A stretch of DNA of 64,000 nt. Origin: Terebella lapidaria (Eukaryota; Annelida; Polychaeta; Terebellida; Terebellidae). The stretch covers positions 13,822,664 to 13,886,663 of the forward strand of contig OX424556.1 in assembly GCA_949152475.1 (NCBI GenBank), given 5' to 3'. The translations under genes and the position numbers were made by a program. Positions 11,191-37,979 of this stretch are shown in pieces. The notes beneath the pieces are model-generated. The model saw nothing but the letters and a program-made list of their open reading frames with translations, had not been told where the DNA came from and did not search any database. Numbering within the stretch: the first letter of the stretch is position 1; each line of letters opens with the position of its first letter.

Positions 11191-13654
11191 CACTGGGTGT
11201 AAACCTGATGTAGGTAACTAAGTTACCTACATCCCAAGATGGCCACGGGACAGAGCGCTTCAAATTGCTATCGGCGATTACAGATTATTTACGAGGCTTT
11301 GGTTGAAGAACTGTGCATAATTACATAATGCTGGCAAAGACCGTCACTAGATGCTGGTTATAGTTCTTGACATACAAGCGTTGTTGTTCATTTATTAAGC
11401 TGAAAACGTGCGCTTAGAACGATTGTTTTTTTCGAAGGGATGTAGGTAACGGAAAAGTTCTCTAACGAGCAGATGTAGGTAACGTGTGTGGTAAGATGTA
11501 GGTAACGGATTATTCACAAGGTGGATATATTGAGCGATAAATTCAATACACGCCGGTTTACTACTAATTATTTTCTTCTCACTTTAGCTGGTTCGACGAC
11601 TTCAGCGATAGAGGTCGAAATTGAGATAATTAGACAATCATTTGTTATTTAACAGTGCATTTGACACGTTTTTCGCAAGGGTAATGCAAGTAAAATTATG
11701 TGTATAGGTAATACACATAATTAAGCCTATACTCGGATTTTTAACCCATTTACACCGTTTTTGGGGATACATGTATCTCTGCGATGCTGCATGGTTTCAT
11801 TCTATAATTTGGCATATTTCACATGGGAGTCAAGCGGCAATTGTCTACCAAATTTCAGAGTTCTATTGCGAAAATTGGAAAAGTTGGCAATCTAGTCCAT
11901 TGTTAAATTTCAGCCGAAAACGGGATCTCTGGAATCTGATCAGATTGCCGTGTTTGGTCATGTGTACATCCACAGGGATGGAAGTATTGTTATAATTTTT
12001 GACCAGAAGACATTTGGGGTGTATTCAACACGAATAAGCTGCTCTCAAAAATCAAGCAAATGCACAAAATCTTGTGCGGGTACCATAATTCTTTGGCCCA
12101 TGTAGCAGTGCACACTGTACTAATACTACTCATCCACTGAATGAATGTCATATATCCGTCTGACACATTTTTAATCTGCACAGGTGGAGTTTACTCTGAA
12201 AAGATTGCATGTCAATAAGTGAATTAAGGTAGTCCGCTCCAAACAGTGAGGTGAGGGGGTGAAAGAGTTTTTCAAAATAAATGACTGTATTAACAAAATC
12301 TAGAGCTTCAAAATGACATATTTATGACCCCCCTATTTTCTTTTCAGTATTAGAATGCTGATCAGTTACTCTATAAAATATGATATTTTGAAGAGATAAT
12401 ATTCAAAATATAACTTTTAAATTTTGACTTTTCATTACCTCTATGTTTGTAGCGGACTACGTTAATAGGATGCAATTTGGGATGAACAGGCATACTATGA
12501 TTTTTCTAACTCGTTTACATCGTTTTCTGCGGACATTTCAACGACGATGAATGGCATCGTATTATAACTGGGCATATAACGTATGTTCTTCATCTGGGAC
12601 TCAAACGGCAATTTCCAACAATGTTCTTTACTTTTATCTCCAAAACATGAAACGTTGGCAGTCTACCCGACGTTGAAATTAGCCCCATCAAAGAGTTGTA
12701 TGTAGAACACTGTCTACTCCACTAATACTACTCACAATTTGGAAGAAATTCAATGAAATTCAATGAAGATTCAGAATGCTTCGACGGATCAAATATGACA
12801 TTCATTCAGCTAGTTATATTGATAGAGGACAGTGTGCTACATGGGCTGGTGCTCGAGCATTAATTTCGAATGATTTGAGCTCGACGGCGCTTACACCTCT
12901 CAATGGAGAACAACACATGGATGCATGAATTACCTACTATCCCGATCATATGTTTGATAATCGCACCGTTTTTGCGATATACTGCGGGGTGTATAAAATA
13001 CATAATGTAACAGTGACACATGAAAACAGCAGTGTTTTTGTTGGGATTATTTCGTCAATAATTCATGTAGATCTATTTCGATGAAATATTGGCAAGAGTG
13101 TTCGAAATGATTAGTGTGTGAACAAAAAGTGAGCCTATTTGGCCTATAGATCTCTACATAGTGAAATGGGAAAACGACCCGGGCCGACTATGGGCGAGAT
13201 AGGCCACCTTTTCTATTTTGCATCCAATATTCTTGTAAATATATCCCTAGTTTGGCGGTTATGAGGTAGCATATCAAAATTCCATCAGATTTTCAATGTT
13301 TCAGTTTTTTTAGTGTATTTTCAGTGTTTTAGTTTTCAGCCAAAGCATATGTTCAACAACCGTTACCTACATCATTAAATTTTGTCCGATTACTGTTACC
13401 TACATCCTGTCGTTACCGTTACCTACATCCCTTCGGAAAATACAATCGCTCTAAACGCATGTTTCCAGCCTAATAAACGAACAAGGACGATTCTATGCCA
13501 AGAAATATCATAAGTACTATGTAATTATACACAGTTCTTTAACCAAAACCTCGTAAATCATCTGTAATCACCAATTGCAATTTGAAGTGTTCTTGCCCGT
13601 GGCCATCTTGGGATGTAGGTAACTTAGTTACCTACATCAGGTTTACACCCAGTG
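11191..13654. mobile_element. CACTG-ended DNA transposon B, 2464 bp
   Basis: The ends begin CACTGGGTGTAAACCTGATG and are inverted copies for about 60 bp, with weaker similarity to about 240 bp. A perfect 5-bp duplication ATAAT lies at 11186-11190 and 13655-13659. Each end carries the palindrome GATGTAGGTAAC-TAA-GTTACCTACATC, and the word GATGTAGGTAAC or its complement recurs inside (near 11440-11515 on the left, 13365-13430 on the right, mirrored). Internal segments near 11750-11930 and 12512-12700 are diverged direct duplicates; 12090-12175 and 12785-12850 are inverted duplicates. No transposase is seen. The architecture matches transposon A although the sequence does not. Confidence 0.65.
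12228..12461. mobile_element. TTAA-flanked MITE inside CACTG transposon B
   Basis: Inverted ends GGTAGTCCGCTCCAAACA and its near complement (TGTTTGTAGCGGACTACG) are flanked by TTAA at 12224-12227 and 12462-12465. A TTAA target is used by piggyBac and Kolobok families. It is 234 bp, non-coding, and nested, so younger than the element around it. Confidence 0.6.
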
Positions 13655-13659
13655 ATAAT

Positions 13660-15300
13660 ACTTGTAAACTATTGTTTACAAAGTCCTAAAAGGTGATTTT
13701 AGGAATTTAACAATCACTTTTGTAATTTGTACAATATTTTAAGAATAAGAATATTTTAAGAATCACATTTTGTAATTTGTAAAACATTTTATTCACGTAT
13801 TTTCTCATGCAGTCAAGCAAATTTTTGACAGAAATTCATAAATATTGTATTGCTAGGAACATTTAGGGAAATGTTACAGACACACAACAAAAAACACACA
13901 GTAAGACAAATAACTAGTGTATAAATGCCAAATTGTTCTGCCTAACATGTACATCTTCAACAAGCACACACTGGTAAGCAACTTGACCTTCTTGTCACTA
14001 GCAGCTTCTCAAAATAACATCAGCTACTTATAACTCAGCTGATCAAATGGTACAAATTTGGGTAGTTTCTGTTGTGTTGATTCCTATACATTGTTTGTTC
14101 ACAAATGCAAAATCATCATCTCTTTTGGGATCATGTGTTCATTATGGCAACTTGATAAATAGTTCGCATTTTCATCATATTACAAAAGCTTTCTGGTTAA
14201 AGATTTATGTACGTACAACCATGATGTACCATCTGTACCACAAAAAAATCTCAAAGGAAATCACAACGTTCGAGACAGGACATAATTATTTCAACAAACT
14301 CAACAAATAGACAAACACGGAATGAATGGTATTTGCCAGTAATACATGGTATCTATAGTAACTTCTTTCATTGTACTTAATTGTCAAACGCTGAAAGAAA
14401 CACATAAACGACTGTCAAAAATATTTCAAAAGCCAGCTGTGCATGCATATTTAGCATGAATTCATCCCTAACATTAGTTGGAATACAACACAAAATTACT
14501 CCATGAAAGATTCATAACAAGTTGTAGCACATTTGAAGTCAGAATTATACCTCACGAGTTTTCAGAATGTCTCAATATGTATTCAAGTATCTGAGGTAAC
14601 ACCGGCCACTTTCCATATTCAGGCCAACAAACACTAGATCCATTACAACACATTCCTTCACTAAGTAGGCCAATAAAAAGGTTATTTACAGACATTTACA
14701 TAATGTATACCGACATCACGGGGACTATACTGACAACACATTCTAGATGATATACAGTGTACTAAAATTCAACATGGCAGTGCATGAAATACAGGGTCCT
14801 TGGTGAGAAAAACCAAACAGGCTGTGCTTCAATCATGAAGTACACCCAGTGTCTACAGGATATTGTTATCCTACTACAAGTTTCACTCATGACTTTATTG
14901 TCTACATGTACAGATCATGCAACAAATTTCATTACTGGTTATCATTATTAATTCCATCATGGAATAGATACGTGTCTGAACACAATGTCTCAGAGATATA
15001 AAGAATACAGCATACTGGCATCGGAAAGGACTGATTTACAGTGCTTGAAACTGAAGTCAGTGGTACCAAACATGTCAATTTCCTATTCAGTGACGACTTA
15101 GTTATGATAGTATTCAGATATTTCTAAGGGCTCACTTTACCTCATGGACATGGTTAATACAAGTATCACACCACATGCAAACATGTACAAGACCAAGGAT
15201 TGTCATATTTTGTCCATAGGCATATGAGATATGGCATTGTTTGCTGTTGGCTGTCAGTTTTGACAGCTGCCCTTGAGTAGATCCTGGCACAGATCCCTGG
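13660..15300 (-). other. probable CYFIP 3' untranslated region and downstream flank
   Basis: No coding exon is seen below the CYFIP stop codon at 15301-15303. On the minus strand AATAAA occurs at 14894-14899 and at 13788-13793, either of which could end the transcript. The frame at 15132-15353 is an out-of-frame reading of the last CYFIP exon running into the UTR, and is not a gene. Confidence 0.45.
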
Positions 15301-31096
<15,796 letters not shown>

Positions 31097-31308
31097 TCAC
31101 ATCATACATGGTCGTGGTTTTCCTTACTTGATGTATTCGAACTGTTGTTTAAATCTTGCTCCTGCTATGCAGGGAGTCAAGTACATTGTATACATTAGCA
31201 AGCCAGAATACTGATCTAACAGAGCTCAGTCCGTGAATTCATTAATCATTCACCGACTGGCTGTCTGTGAATGTGAACAGATCGACATCGCGGATGATCG
31301 CCGTCGGT

Positions 31309-32594
31309 AGGGCTTCAACGAGTACAGAATTTCGTGACCGGTTACTCGTTAGCTTGTAACCGAACCGTATCCGGTTACTCGTCCAAAAATATAGAGCTAA
31401 ATATTGTCCAAAGTAACACCAATTTTTTTTTCGCAGTTCGCATTTTATCAAATATCCGTGTCAAAAACCCGCCTAAAACTCGACATTAGGCCAAAAAAAA
31501 AAAATTCTATGTTTCTGGTTACAATGGTCTTCCAAAAGTGATGCGGTGATGCGAATTTTTTTTTTCTTTTTTTTTTCCTAAATCGGCGCGAATCGTGCTC
31601 GCCGAAGCCACGAAAGTTACATTTGCCTCAGTAAAACACGTATATGTTAAATATATTATGTGCATATAACATCCTACTGTTTGTTATATTCTAAACAAAA
31701 CATTTGTATTCCTTGATAAACATTTTATTAACTGAGCCTCATGTGGCCCGGATGCTTTGTAGCATTACGCATGTTTTTTTTACATATGAATGTCCAAGTT
31801 GCTTCCGTGTTTTATTAATTCCTTTCGTCCATATTCATACCAATTTGCATCTGCATTTCATTCATCCCATGGGTGTGATAACAGGTTAAAGTATTGCCGG
31901 CCGCGCACATATAAAGCAGTTTGTTACCCGTTCGTAGCCGCGATTTGCCACTCATTGATTTCAGATCGTCACACTGACCAAATCCACATTGTTATTAATA
32001 TCAGCGTTTGTCATATTTGAGCTGACACACAATACAACACGAACACGCACAGCTACATTTATGTATTGATGAACTTTTAGTAGGCCTATATTCTTCAACA
32101 CAAACATAACTCACAAATTTGCATCACTCAATAACTGGTACTGAATGTAAAACCTGTAGAATATGAGACTGTATGTGTTCTTTCATCATCCAATAACCAA
32201 ACGTCGAGGGCGGTCGTAAAAAAAATATAAAAACGAAGTGACGCGCGGTATTTTAAGTGATGCGCGCGATTTTTTTTTTTTTAAAAATGAAATGATGCGC
32301 GGGGTTTGGAGTGACGCGCGCGATAACCAGAAACATAGAATTATTTTTTTTTGGCCTTAGATGTCATTTTCACGTGAAAATATGCCAAATTCCGATGAAT
32401 AAACATTCTATTTGGATTGGAGCGTGATAAATCACGTCTATTCTGCGCGTTTGGGCGGAAGTTTGACCGATGTGAAGGGTTTTAGGCTGAATTACGAGGT
32501 TGCAAAATACGTTCACGATTAACCGATCACAAAATCTGTAACCGGTTATTAACCGAACCGTAACCGGTTAACTGAGTACTCGTTGAAGTTCTAA
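31309..32594. mobile_element. hAT-type transposon, non-autonomous, 1286 bp
   Basis: Ends AGGGCTTCAACGAGTAC and the complement of GTACTCGTTGAAGTTCTAA are inverted, followed on both sides by paired ACCGGTTAC words. A perfect 8-bp duplication CCGTCGGT flanks it at 31301-31308 and 32595-32602. There is no transposase. About two thirds of its length is a second element (31489-32356) nested inside. Confidence 0.7.
31489..32356. mobile_element. Harbinger-type element nested in the hAT element
   Basis: Ends begin GGCCAAAAAAAAA then ATTCTATGTTTCTGGTTA, with the complement at the right. A 3-bp duplication TTA (31486-31488, 32357-32359) is the usual PIF/Harbinger target. It is 868 bp without transposase. 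The TIR resembles that of the element at 34190-36197 (GTTCTGGTTA core, A-run after GGCC). Confidence 0.6.
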
Positions 32595-32723
32595 CCGTCG
32601 GTGATTATTTAGAACTACCAAACATGAGATCTGCGAACCACCGCATAGTTTTCAATGTTTGAGGCTACAAAATGCCACAACACAAACCAAATAACGTTGT
32701 TGGTCTCATTTATATACACTTAC

Positions 32724-32900
32724 CCCAGCAATAAATGTAGAATTTGTCGGTGAATCCGATAAAAATTCATGAAATTAGGCGCCCATTTATTTCCGGTCAC
32801 TCGTTCTTTGGCCTAGTTTTCGTCTTTCTATCATGAGTCATTCGATAGGTGGCGCAGCACGACCGAGTTTACAGAATCCAGTCATAACGTTCACTAGCTT
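32724..32900 (-). other. candidate non-coding first exon of CYFIP
   Basis: The exon carrying the CYFIP start begins at a splice acceptor (CACCTGCAG|GCTTTTC, exon start 31059), so a 5' UTR exon must lie upstream. On the minus strand a strong donor TGGG|GTAAGT occurs with its last exon base at 32724. Upstream of it is GC-richer sequence with an ETS-like word CCGGAAAT. The start position is a guess. If right, the hAT element at 31309-32594 lies in CYFIP intron 1. Confidence 0.35.
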
Positions 32901-33039
32901 GTCGCATTCGGGGATACTACCCGAAACCTGTCTCTGATTGAAGTTATTGATCAATGTTCAATGAACAGGCTAGATTCTACATTACCAAGTTGATTTAAAT
33001 GTACTGTGATTGCAGTTGTTCCATTGCATGTATTCACAG

Positions 33040-33281
33040 CAGAGCCGTCTAGTAAGAGAGTTGTGACAATGACCGTTCGAGATTTTAGCGTGATTCGCCA
33101 TTTTTTGTCCATTTTTTGTCCAAAAGAAGCTTTGCATCGGCTGAAAACGACCTTTCAGCCCGATGTATTCATGATATAAATGGAGCTTTGTGTGGGGTAT
33201 TGTTGTTTTCCGTCAAACGTGATTGGACAAAAAATGGCGCCTATCACGTCATTGTCGTAACTCTCTTACTAGACGGCTCTG
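33040..33281. mobile_element. hAT MITE, 242 bp
   Basis: Perfect inverted ends CAGAGCCGTCTAGTAAGAGA... with the arms pairing for about 70 bp. A perfect 8-bp duplication ATTCACAG lies at 33032-33039 and 33282-33289. Non-coding. Confidence 0.8.
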
Positions 33282-33590
33282 ATTCACAGGTGGTTGTGAA
33301 AAAAATGCTCGAGCTATCGCGGAAAAGTGGTCTACACTGAAAATATTAGCCAATCATCGGTTTGTCAAAAGGTCATCATCCTGACGAACTTTGGGTCGTC
33401 CACCTGACGATGCTGAAAACAACAAGTTTTGGGTTGTCGAAACTTCGTCATCGTCGAAAGTTAGTCAAAAGTTAGTCAATAGTTAGTTGAGTAAATGAAC
33501 TTCATTTATTATTCGTCAAATATTCAAGTTTGTCGCACATTTGTCAAAAGATCGTCGAAACAACATCAAGACTGACTACTCTATTTAATT

Positions 33591-33917
33591 TCATTTTATT
33601 TTCATGACATGATAATACAAGTGCACAACAATAGAAAGGCACATGCCTGTATATACAAGTACACAAATTATTCCCTTTTTCCAAAACAATTCTGCAAAGC
33701 AGTGTGATATTGATAATGTTATATTGGTCAATATATATGTCACGGATATCCAATTCAACCGGTCATATCTGATCAAATGCGAAATTACTCCTTTCATCAC
33801 ACAATCCAGTAAGTAGAGGGTGAATCCGCCAATGACTACAGGGAATATTTCCGATCCCATATCCACCAAAGTCTTCAGGGGCTCTATGACCACGAACTTC
33901 AACGACTCATTCTCATC
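33591..33917 (-). pseudogene. terminal exon of an unrecognised membrane-protein-like frame in transposon C
   Basis: It has an acceptor TATTCAAG|GATGAG, then 108 open codons to a stop at 33591-33593, with AATAAA overlapping the end. The peptide begins DENESLKFVVIEPLKTLVDM, then a hydrophobic segment (IFPVVIGGFTLYLL), and two more hydrophobic stretches. It joins in phase 0 to exon 36796-36881. I do not recognise the family. With no upstream exon inside the transposon, a captured host fragment is likely; a transposon-encoded accessory protein is the alternative. Confidence 0.35.
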
Positions 33918-34189
33918 CTTGAATAGACAAGACACATTGATTTATGTATTTAGATTTGCAAAAAAAAAATCATTGGAAAATATAAAAAAATAGCCCAAGG
34001 TCTAAGATAGGTTACCGAACAATTTTGGTCTACCAGGTGCAAATTTAGGCATTTTTCGACCCAAAAATGGCTGTTTTGACATTTCAAGGTCACCACACAA
34101 TTCGCCATATATGACTTACTATTTGAAGGTGCCAATTTTCAAGCTCTATCTTCAGGCGTTCCAGTGTACAGTTCTGGCAGCTCCCGTTA

Positions 34190-36197
34190 GGCCCCCAAAA
34201 AACAAAGTATCATGGTTCTGGTTATTGGGGTCCCAGGAAAAGTGATGCGACAACGCGATTTTCTTTTTTTTTTCTTTTTTTTGTTGCTAAAATTGGCGGC
34301 CGATGACTGATCCGGTCGAATATGGCCCATTTGGCCAACCATTTTCCCCTAAAATTGGCTGTTGATAAGCTACGCGGTTGAATTAGCTCTGTATGGCCAG
34401 CCATACACCAAGTTTTGCAGCGTCGAAGACACTTGGGACCATTTTACTTATCATTATCTCCCAAAAATCGATGTACGGGTGTCAATTTACTGAAAAAAAA
34501 ATTAGCCCAAGGGCTAAGAAAGGTTACCGGACAATATATATTTTAGATATTGGTATTTTGTTCCGTGACCTTGAAAATAAGGTCATTCGACACGATAATA
34601 TTCGGCATATGTCATTTCTAGTATGTCCACAAATGATTCGTAAGCTGTAAAGTCAATAATAAGCGAGATATTAGCCATTATGTCCTGTGACCTTGAAAAT
34701 GAGGTCAAAGGCCGAATTCAAGGTCATAGCAATATTCAGCATATATCATTTCCTATACGTTCATAATTGATTCCTAAGCTGTAAAGTCGATAAAAGCAAG
34801 CTATTAGCCATTTTGTCCTGTGACCTTGAAAATTAGGTCAAAGGTGAAGTTCAAGGTCATGACAATGTTCAGAATATATCATTTCCTATATGTCCACAAT
34901 TGATTGCTAAGCTGTAAAGTCGATAAAAAGCGAGTTATTAGCCATTTCGTTCTCTGACCTTGAAAATGAGGCCAAAGGTCAAATTCAAGGTCATAGCAAT
35001 ATTCAGCATATATCATTTCCTATATGTTCACAATTGATTCCTAAGCCGTATAGTCGATAATAAGCGAGATATTAGCCATTTTGTCCTGTGACCTTGAAAA
35101 TGAGGTCAAAGGTCAAAATCACCGTCAACAGAATAGTCGGCATATGTCATTTCCTATATGTCCACAATTGATTCCTAAGCTGTGAAGTCGATAATAAGCG
35201 AGATATTGGCCATTTTGTGCTCTGACCTTGAAACTAAGTCAGAGGTCAAATTCAAGGTCACGAGAATATACAGCATAATATCATTTCCTATATGTCCACA
35301 ATTGATCCCTAAGCTGTAAAATCGATAATAAGTGAGATATTAGCCATTTTGTCCTGTGACCTTGAAAATGAGGTCAAAGGTCCAATTCAAGGTCATCAGA
35401 ATATTCGGCATATATCATTTCCTATATGTCCACAATTGATTCCTAAGCTGTAAAGTCGATAATGAGCGAGATATTAGACATTTTGTGGTCTGACCTTGAA
35501 ACCGAGGTCAAAGGTCAAATTCAAGGTCACGAGAATATTCAGCATATATCATTTCCTATATGTCCACAATTGATTCCTAGTCTCTAATCTCAATATTAAG
35601 TGAGATATTAGGCATAATGTGTCCCATTATAACGCATAGTAGAATTTAACATGGAAAAGTCCCATTTGGGACCCGTCGAGAAAATGAAAATGGCCGCTAC
35701 ACGCCGACCGGCGATTCAGGGGCGACGAAACCTATACACATCACAGAGGTATGTGAGAGCAATCTTTTGAAATAAAAATCTCAAAACTGTCTGAACAGTT
35801 TTTGAGAAAATGGCCGCCAAAGTCAGAAATTGGCTGTTTTTCGACGAAAATGGCAGCCATTTTGAAAAAAATGCGAAAATCAAAAAACAAAAAAATAACC
35901 CCCTCTTGAAATATTTTTAAGTATTTTTGTGCAAAATTTCAGAAAGATCTGATTGTAAACTTTAAAGATAAAAATGTGGACCGACGACGCCGACGTCGAC
36001 GGACGACGGACGCAACGCCATGCCAATAGGTTATCGGACCATAGGTCCGGTAACCTAAAAAAAAATTCATCTCTCAAAAAGTTCATCTCTCAAAAAGTGA
36101 TGATTTTTTTTTTGGTTTTTAAAAAAAAAACGAGTGATGTGCAGGGTTAAAACTGACACGCGCGCATAACCAGAACCATAATACTTTTTTTTTGGCC
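34190..36197. mobile_element. Harbinger-type element inside the outer HINE, itself split
   Basis: Ends begin GGCC, an A-rich stretch, then GTTCTGGTTA, with the complement at right; TTA duplicated at 34187-34189 and 36198-36200. It has no transposase. An inner HINE (34502-36057) sits inside. Confidence 0.65.
34502..36057 (+). mobile_element. inner HINE-like element with about eight 133-bp core units
   Basis: It has the same ends as the HINE copies at 1.3 and 4.3 kb, but the core is an array of about eight units of roughly 133 bp (34560-35600). Each unit reads TGACCTTGAAAATGAGGTCA, AAGGTCAAATTCAAGGTCA, a spacer with TATCATTTCCTATATG and AAGTCGATAATAAGCGAGAT. Units differ from each other by scattered changes. 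Confidence 0.7.
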
Positions 36198-36580
36198 TTA
36201 TGAAGGAAAAAAGTGCCGAAAATTTTCCAATTCGAGAATTGTTTTCAAAGGGCAACAAAACCTATACACGTCACAGGAATACATATGAGGAGTGTTATGC
36301 ATCAATAAGAAAAAAAGTTACTGAACAGATTTTGAGAAAATGGCCACCAAAATTCAAAATTGGTCGTTTTTTTTGACGAAAATGTCCGCTATTTTTGAAA
36401 AATTGGGAAAATCAAATAACTAAAAAATACCTCCTTCTTTAATTATTTTCAAGCACTTTTGTGGGAAGTTTCAGAAAAATTCGTCCGTAAACAAAAAAGA
36501 TGAAAATGTGGACGACGACGACAACGACGGACGCAATGCCTTGCCAATAGGTTATCGGACCATAGGTCTGGTAACCTAAA

Positions 36581-36757
36581 AATATCTCCTTCGTAAATAT
36601 TTTTAGGTAGACCCTCTAGATTTGTACTTGTTCAAAATTTCATAAAGATTCCACTGTAAATTTTAAAGATGAAAATATAGACAGACGACGATGACGACGG
36701 ATGCAACGCCAGGTCAATATATAGGCTAATCGGACCAAGGGTACGGTAACCTAAAAA
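36581..36757 (+). mobile_element. 3' fragment of a HINE-like element
   Basis: Only the tail is present: the A-rich segment, GACGACGATGACGACGG, GCAACGCC and the degenerate hairpin ending CGGTAACCTAAAAA. Confidence 0.5.
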
Positions 36758-36795
36758 CAATTTGGATGTGGAACCGCACCATCTTTTAAAATTAC

Positions 36796-36881
36796 CTGAT
36801 CATTCCCTAGTGCGATGGATTCCTCTGCCTCATCTCCGACCTGTACAATGAGCACCAGAAATGATCCACGAAGCATGAGCT
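36796..36881 (-). pseudogene. upstream coding-like exon paired with 33591-33917
   Basis: Acceptor TTGTCTCAG|AGCTC and donor GATCAG|GTAATT bound 86 nt that read LMLRGSFLVLIVQVGDEAEE and end in GNDQ. The acidic end continues naturally into DENES of the next exon. The intron of 2.9 kb is filled by nested transposons. Coding status is inferred from splice sites and frame alone. Confidence 0.3.
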
Positions 36882-37400
36882 CTGAGACAATATACAATAT
36901 TAGCAGTTATATACCCGGCCATAATGCCTATCTAAAATCGCAATCTAGCTCCATCTAACACATTTTAGCTCAATATTCACTCCATCACAATGCCCTATAG
37001 TGTTGATATTTGCTAAAACACTATTCTACTTGTACAGATTACCGACCATTACAGTGATTTTCAACGATATAAAATCAATTCCTTAGACAAAATCACAAAC
37101 CAGCTGCTTGTCATTTTGTCTCACGTGTTGTCATGGTTGTAATCACTTGTGACATCACTTCCGACTAACCGAATATGAATTTCTGACGAAGGCATGACTA
37201 GGTTTTGACGAAACGATCCAGCCACTGTGATTCGAAAACTAGTCAAGTACTCGACGATTGCAAACTTGTCAGAAAAACAAGTTTTTGACTATATTTTGAC
37301 AAACCGCTGATTCGGTAATATTTTCAGTGTATGCTGTAGCATCCCACATATCTGAATCTTTTGGACATGTCTCACAGTGCCCCATATACGTCTCAGTGTA

Positions 37401-37612
37401 ACCCCCCAGTGGGGCAGAGTGAGACAACTTGGGGTCACTTATTAGGATAATCATAGCTCGTATGATACCCACTACACAGATGTAGTGTTCATGTGTAATA
37501 TACCTTTTATCTTTCTGAAGAACACCACAATTTAAACAATGTGATATCATATGAAAAATCCACACTTGTAGCCATTTGAAACTTTTTCGTCTCACTGTGC
37601 CCCACCCTCCCC
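37401..37612. mobile_element. MITE with GTGGGGCA-GTGAGAC ends
   Basis: Inverted ends around AGTGGGGCAGAGTGAGAC and GTCTCACTGTGCCCCACC, flanked by TA on each side, about 212 bp. A Tc1/mariner-type origin is possible. Confidence 0.45.
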
Positions 37613-37979
37613 TATAGATATTATTTCAGAATGAAGCTTTCAGCATAATTCAAATAAATAGGTAAACCATGTGAAAATTTTGCAGCATAACATATGGCGC
37701 TCATGTTATCGATAATGTTACAATCAGATTAGGTACAAACATAGTCAGTTGGGTTTGAAAGCTTCACACCCCCCCCCCCCCCCCCTCTCTATTCCGTAAA
37801 GATTACAAAATCCCAAAAATATATTATATAAAACCTTTAATAAGCAAGGAATATTAATCCAATATGCCTTACTTAGGCGTACATACCGGTACATTTGGTT
37901 TAGCAGCGCGTTTAAAGTGTCTCTTAGTAAATTGCATTTTATCAAAATTCACCAAAAACAAAATTTAAAATTTAAAAAA

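Larger units (their letters stand above)
33990..36580 (+). mobile_element. outer HINE-like element, split by a Harbinger-type insertion
   Basis: The 5' part (33990-34189) has TAGCCCAAGGTCTA, AGGTTACCGAAC and the core motif found at 1691-1840. The 3' part (36198-36580) resumes at TGAAGGAAAAAAGTGCCGAA and ends in the standard hairpin GGTTATCGGACC-ATA-GGTCTGGTAACC. Sister copies read CTCCCATTATGAAGGAAAAA without interruption, which shows the empty site. Confidence 0.65.
33335..37329. mobile_element. CACTG-ended transposon C, about 4 kb, with coding-like exons and nested elements
   Basis: Inverted ends begin CACTGAAAATATTA and share CGGTTTGTCAAAA (about 36 bp with a few differences). Words TCAAAA, TGACGAA and TTCGTCA recur just inside both ends, like the subterminal repeats of transposons A and B. 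Only TA is shared by the flanks, so the target duplication is 2 bp or has decayed. Inside are two minus-strand coding-like exons and a three-layer nest of other transposons. No transposase was recognised. Confidence 0.55.
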
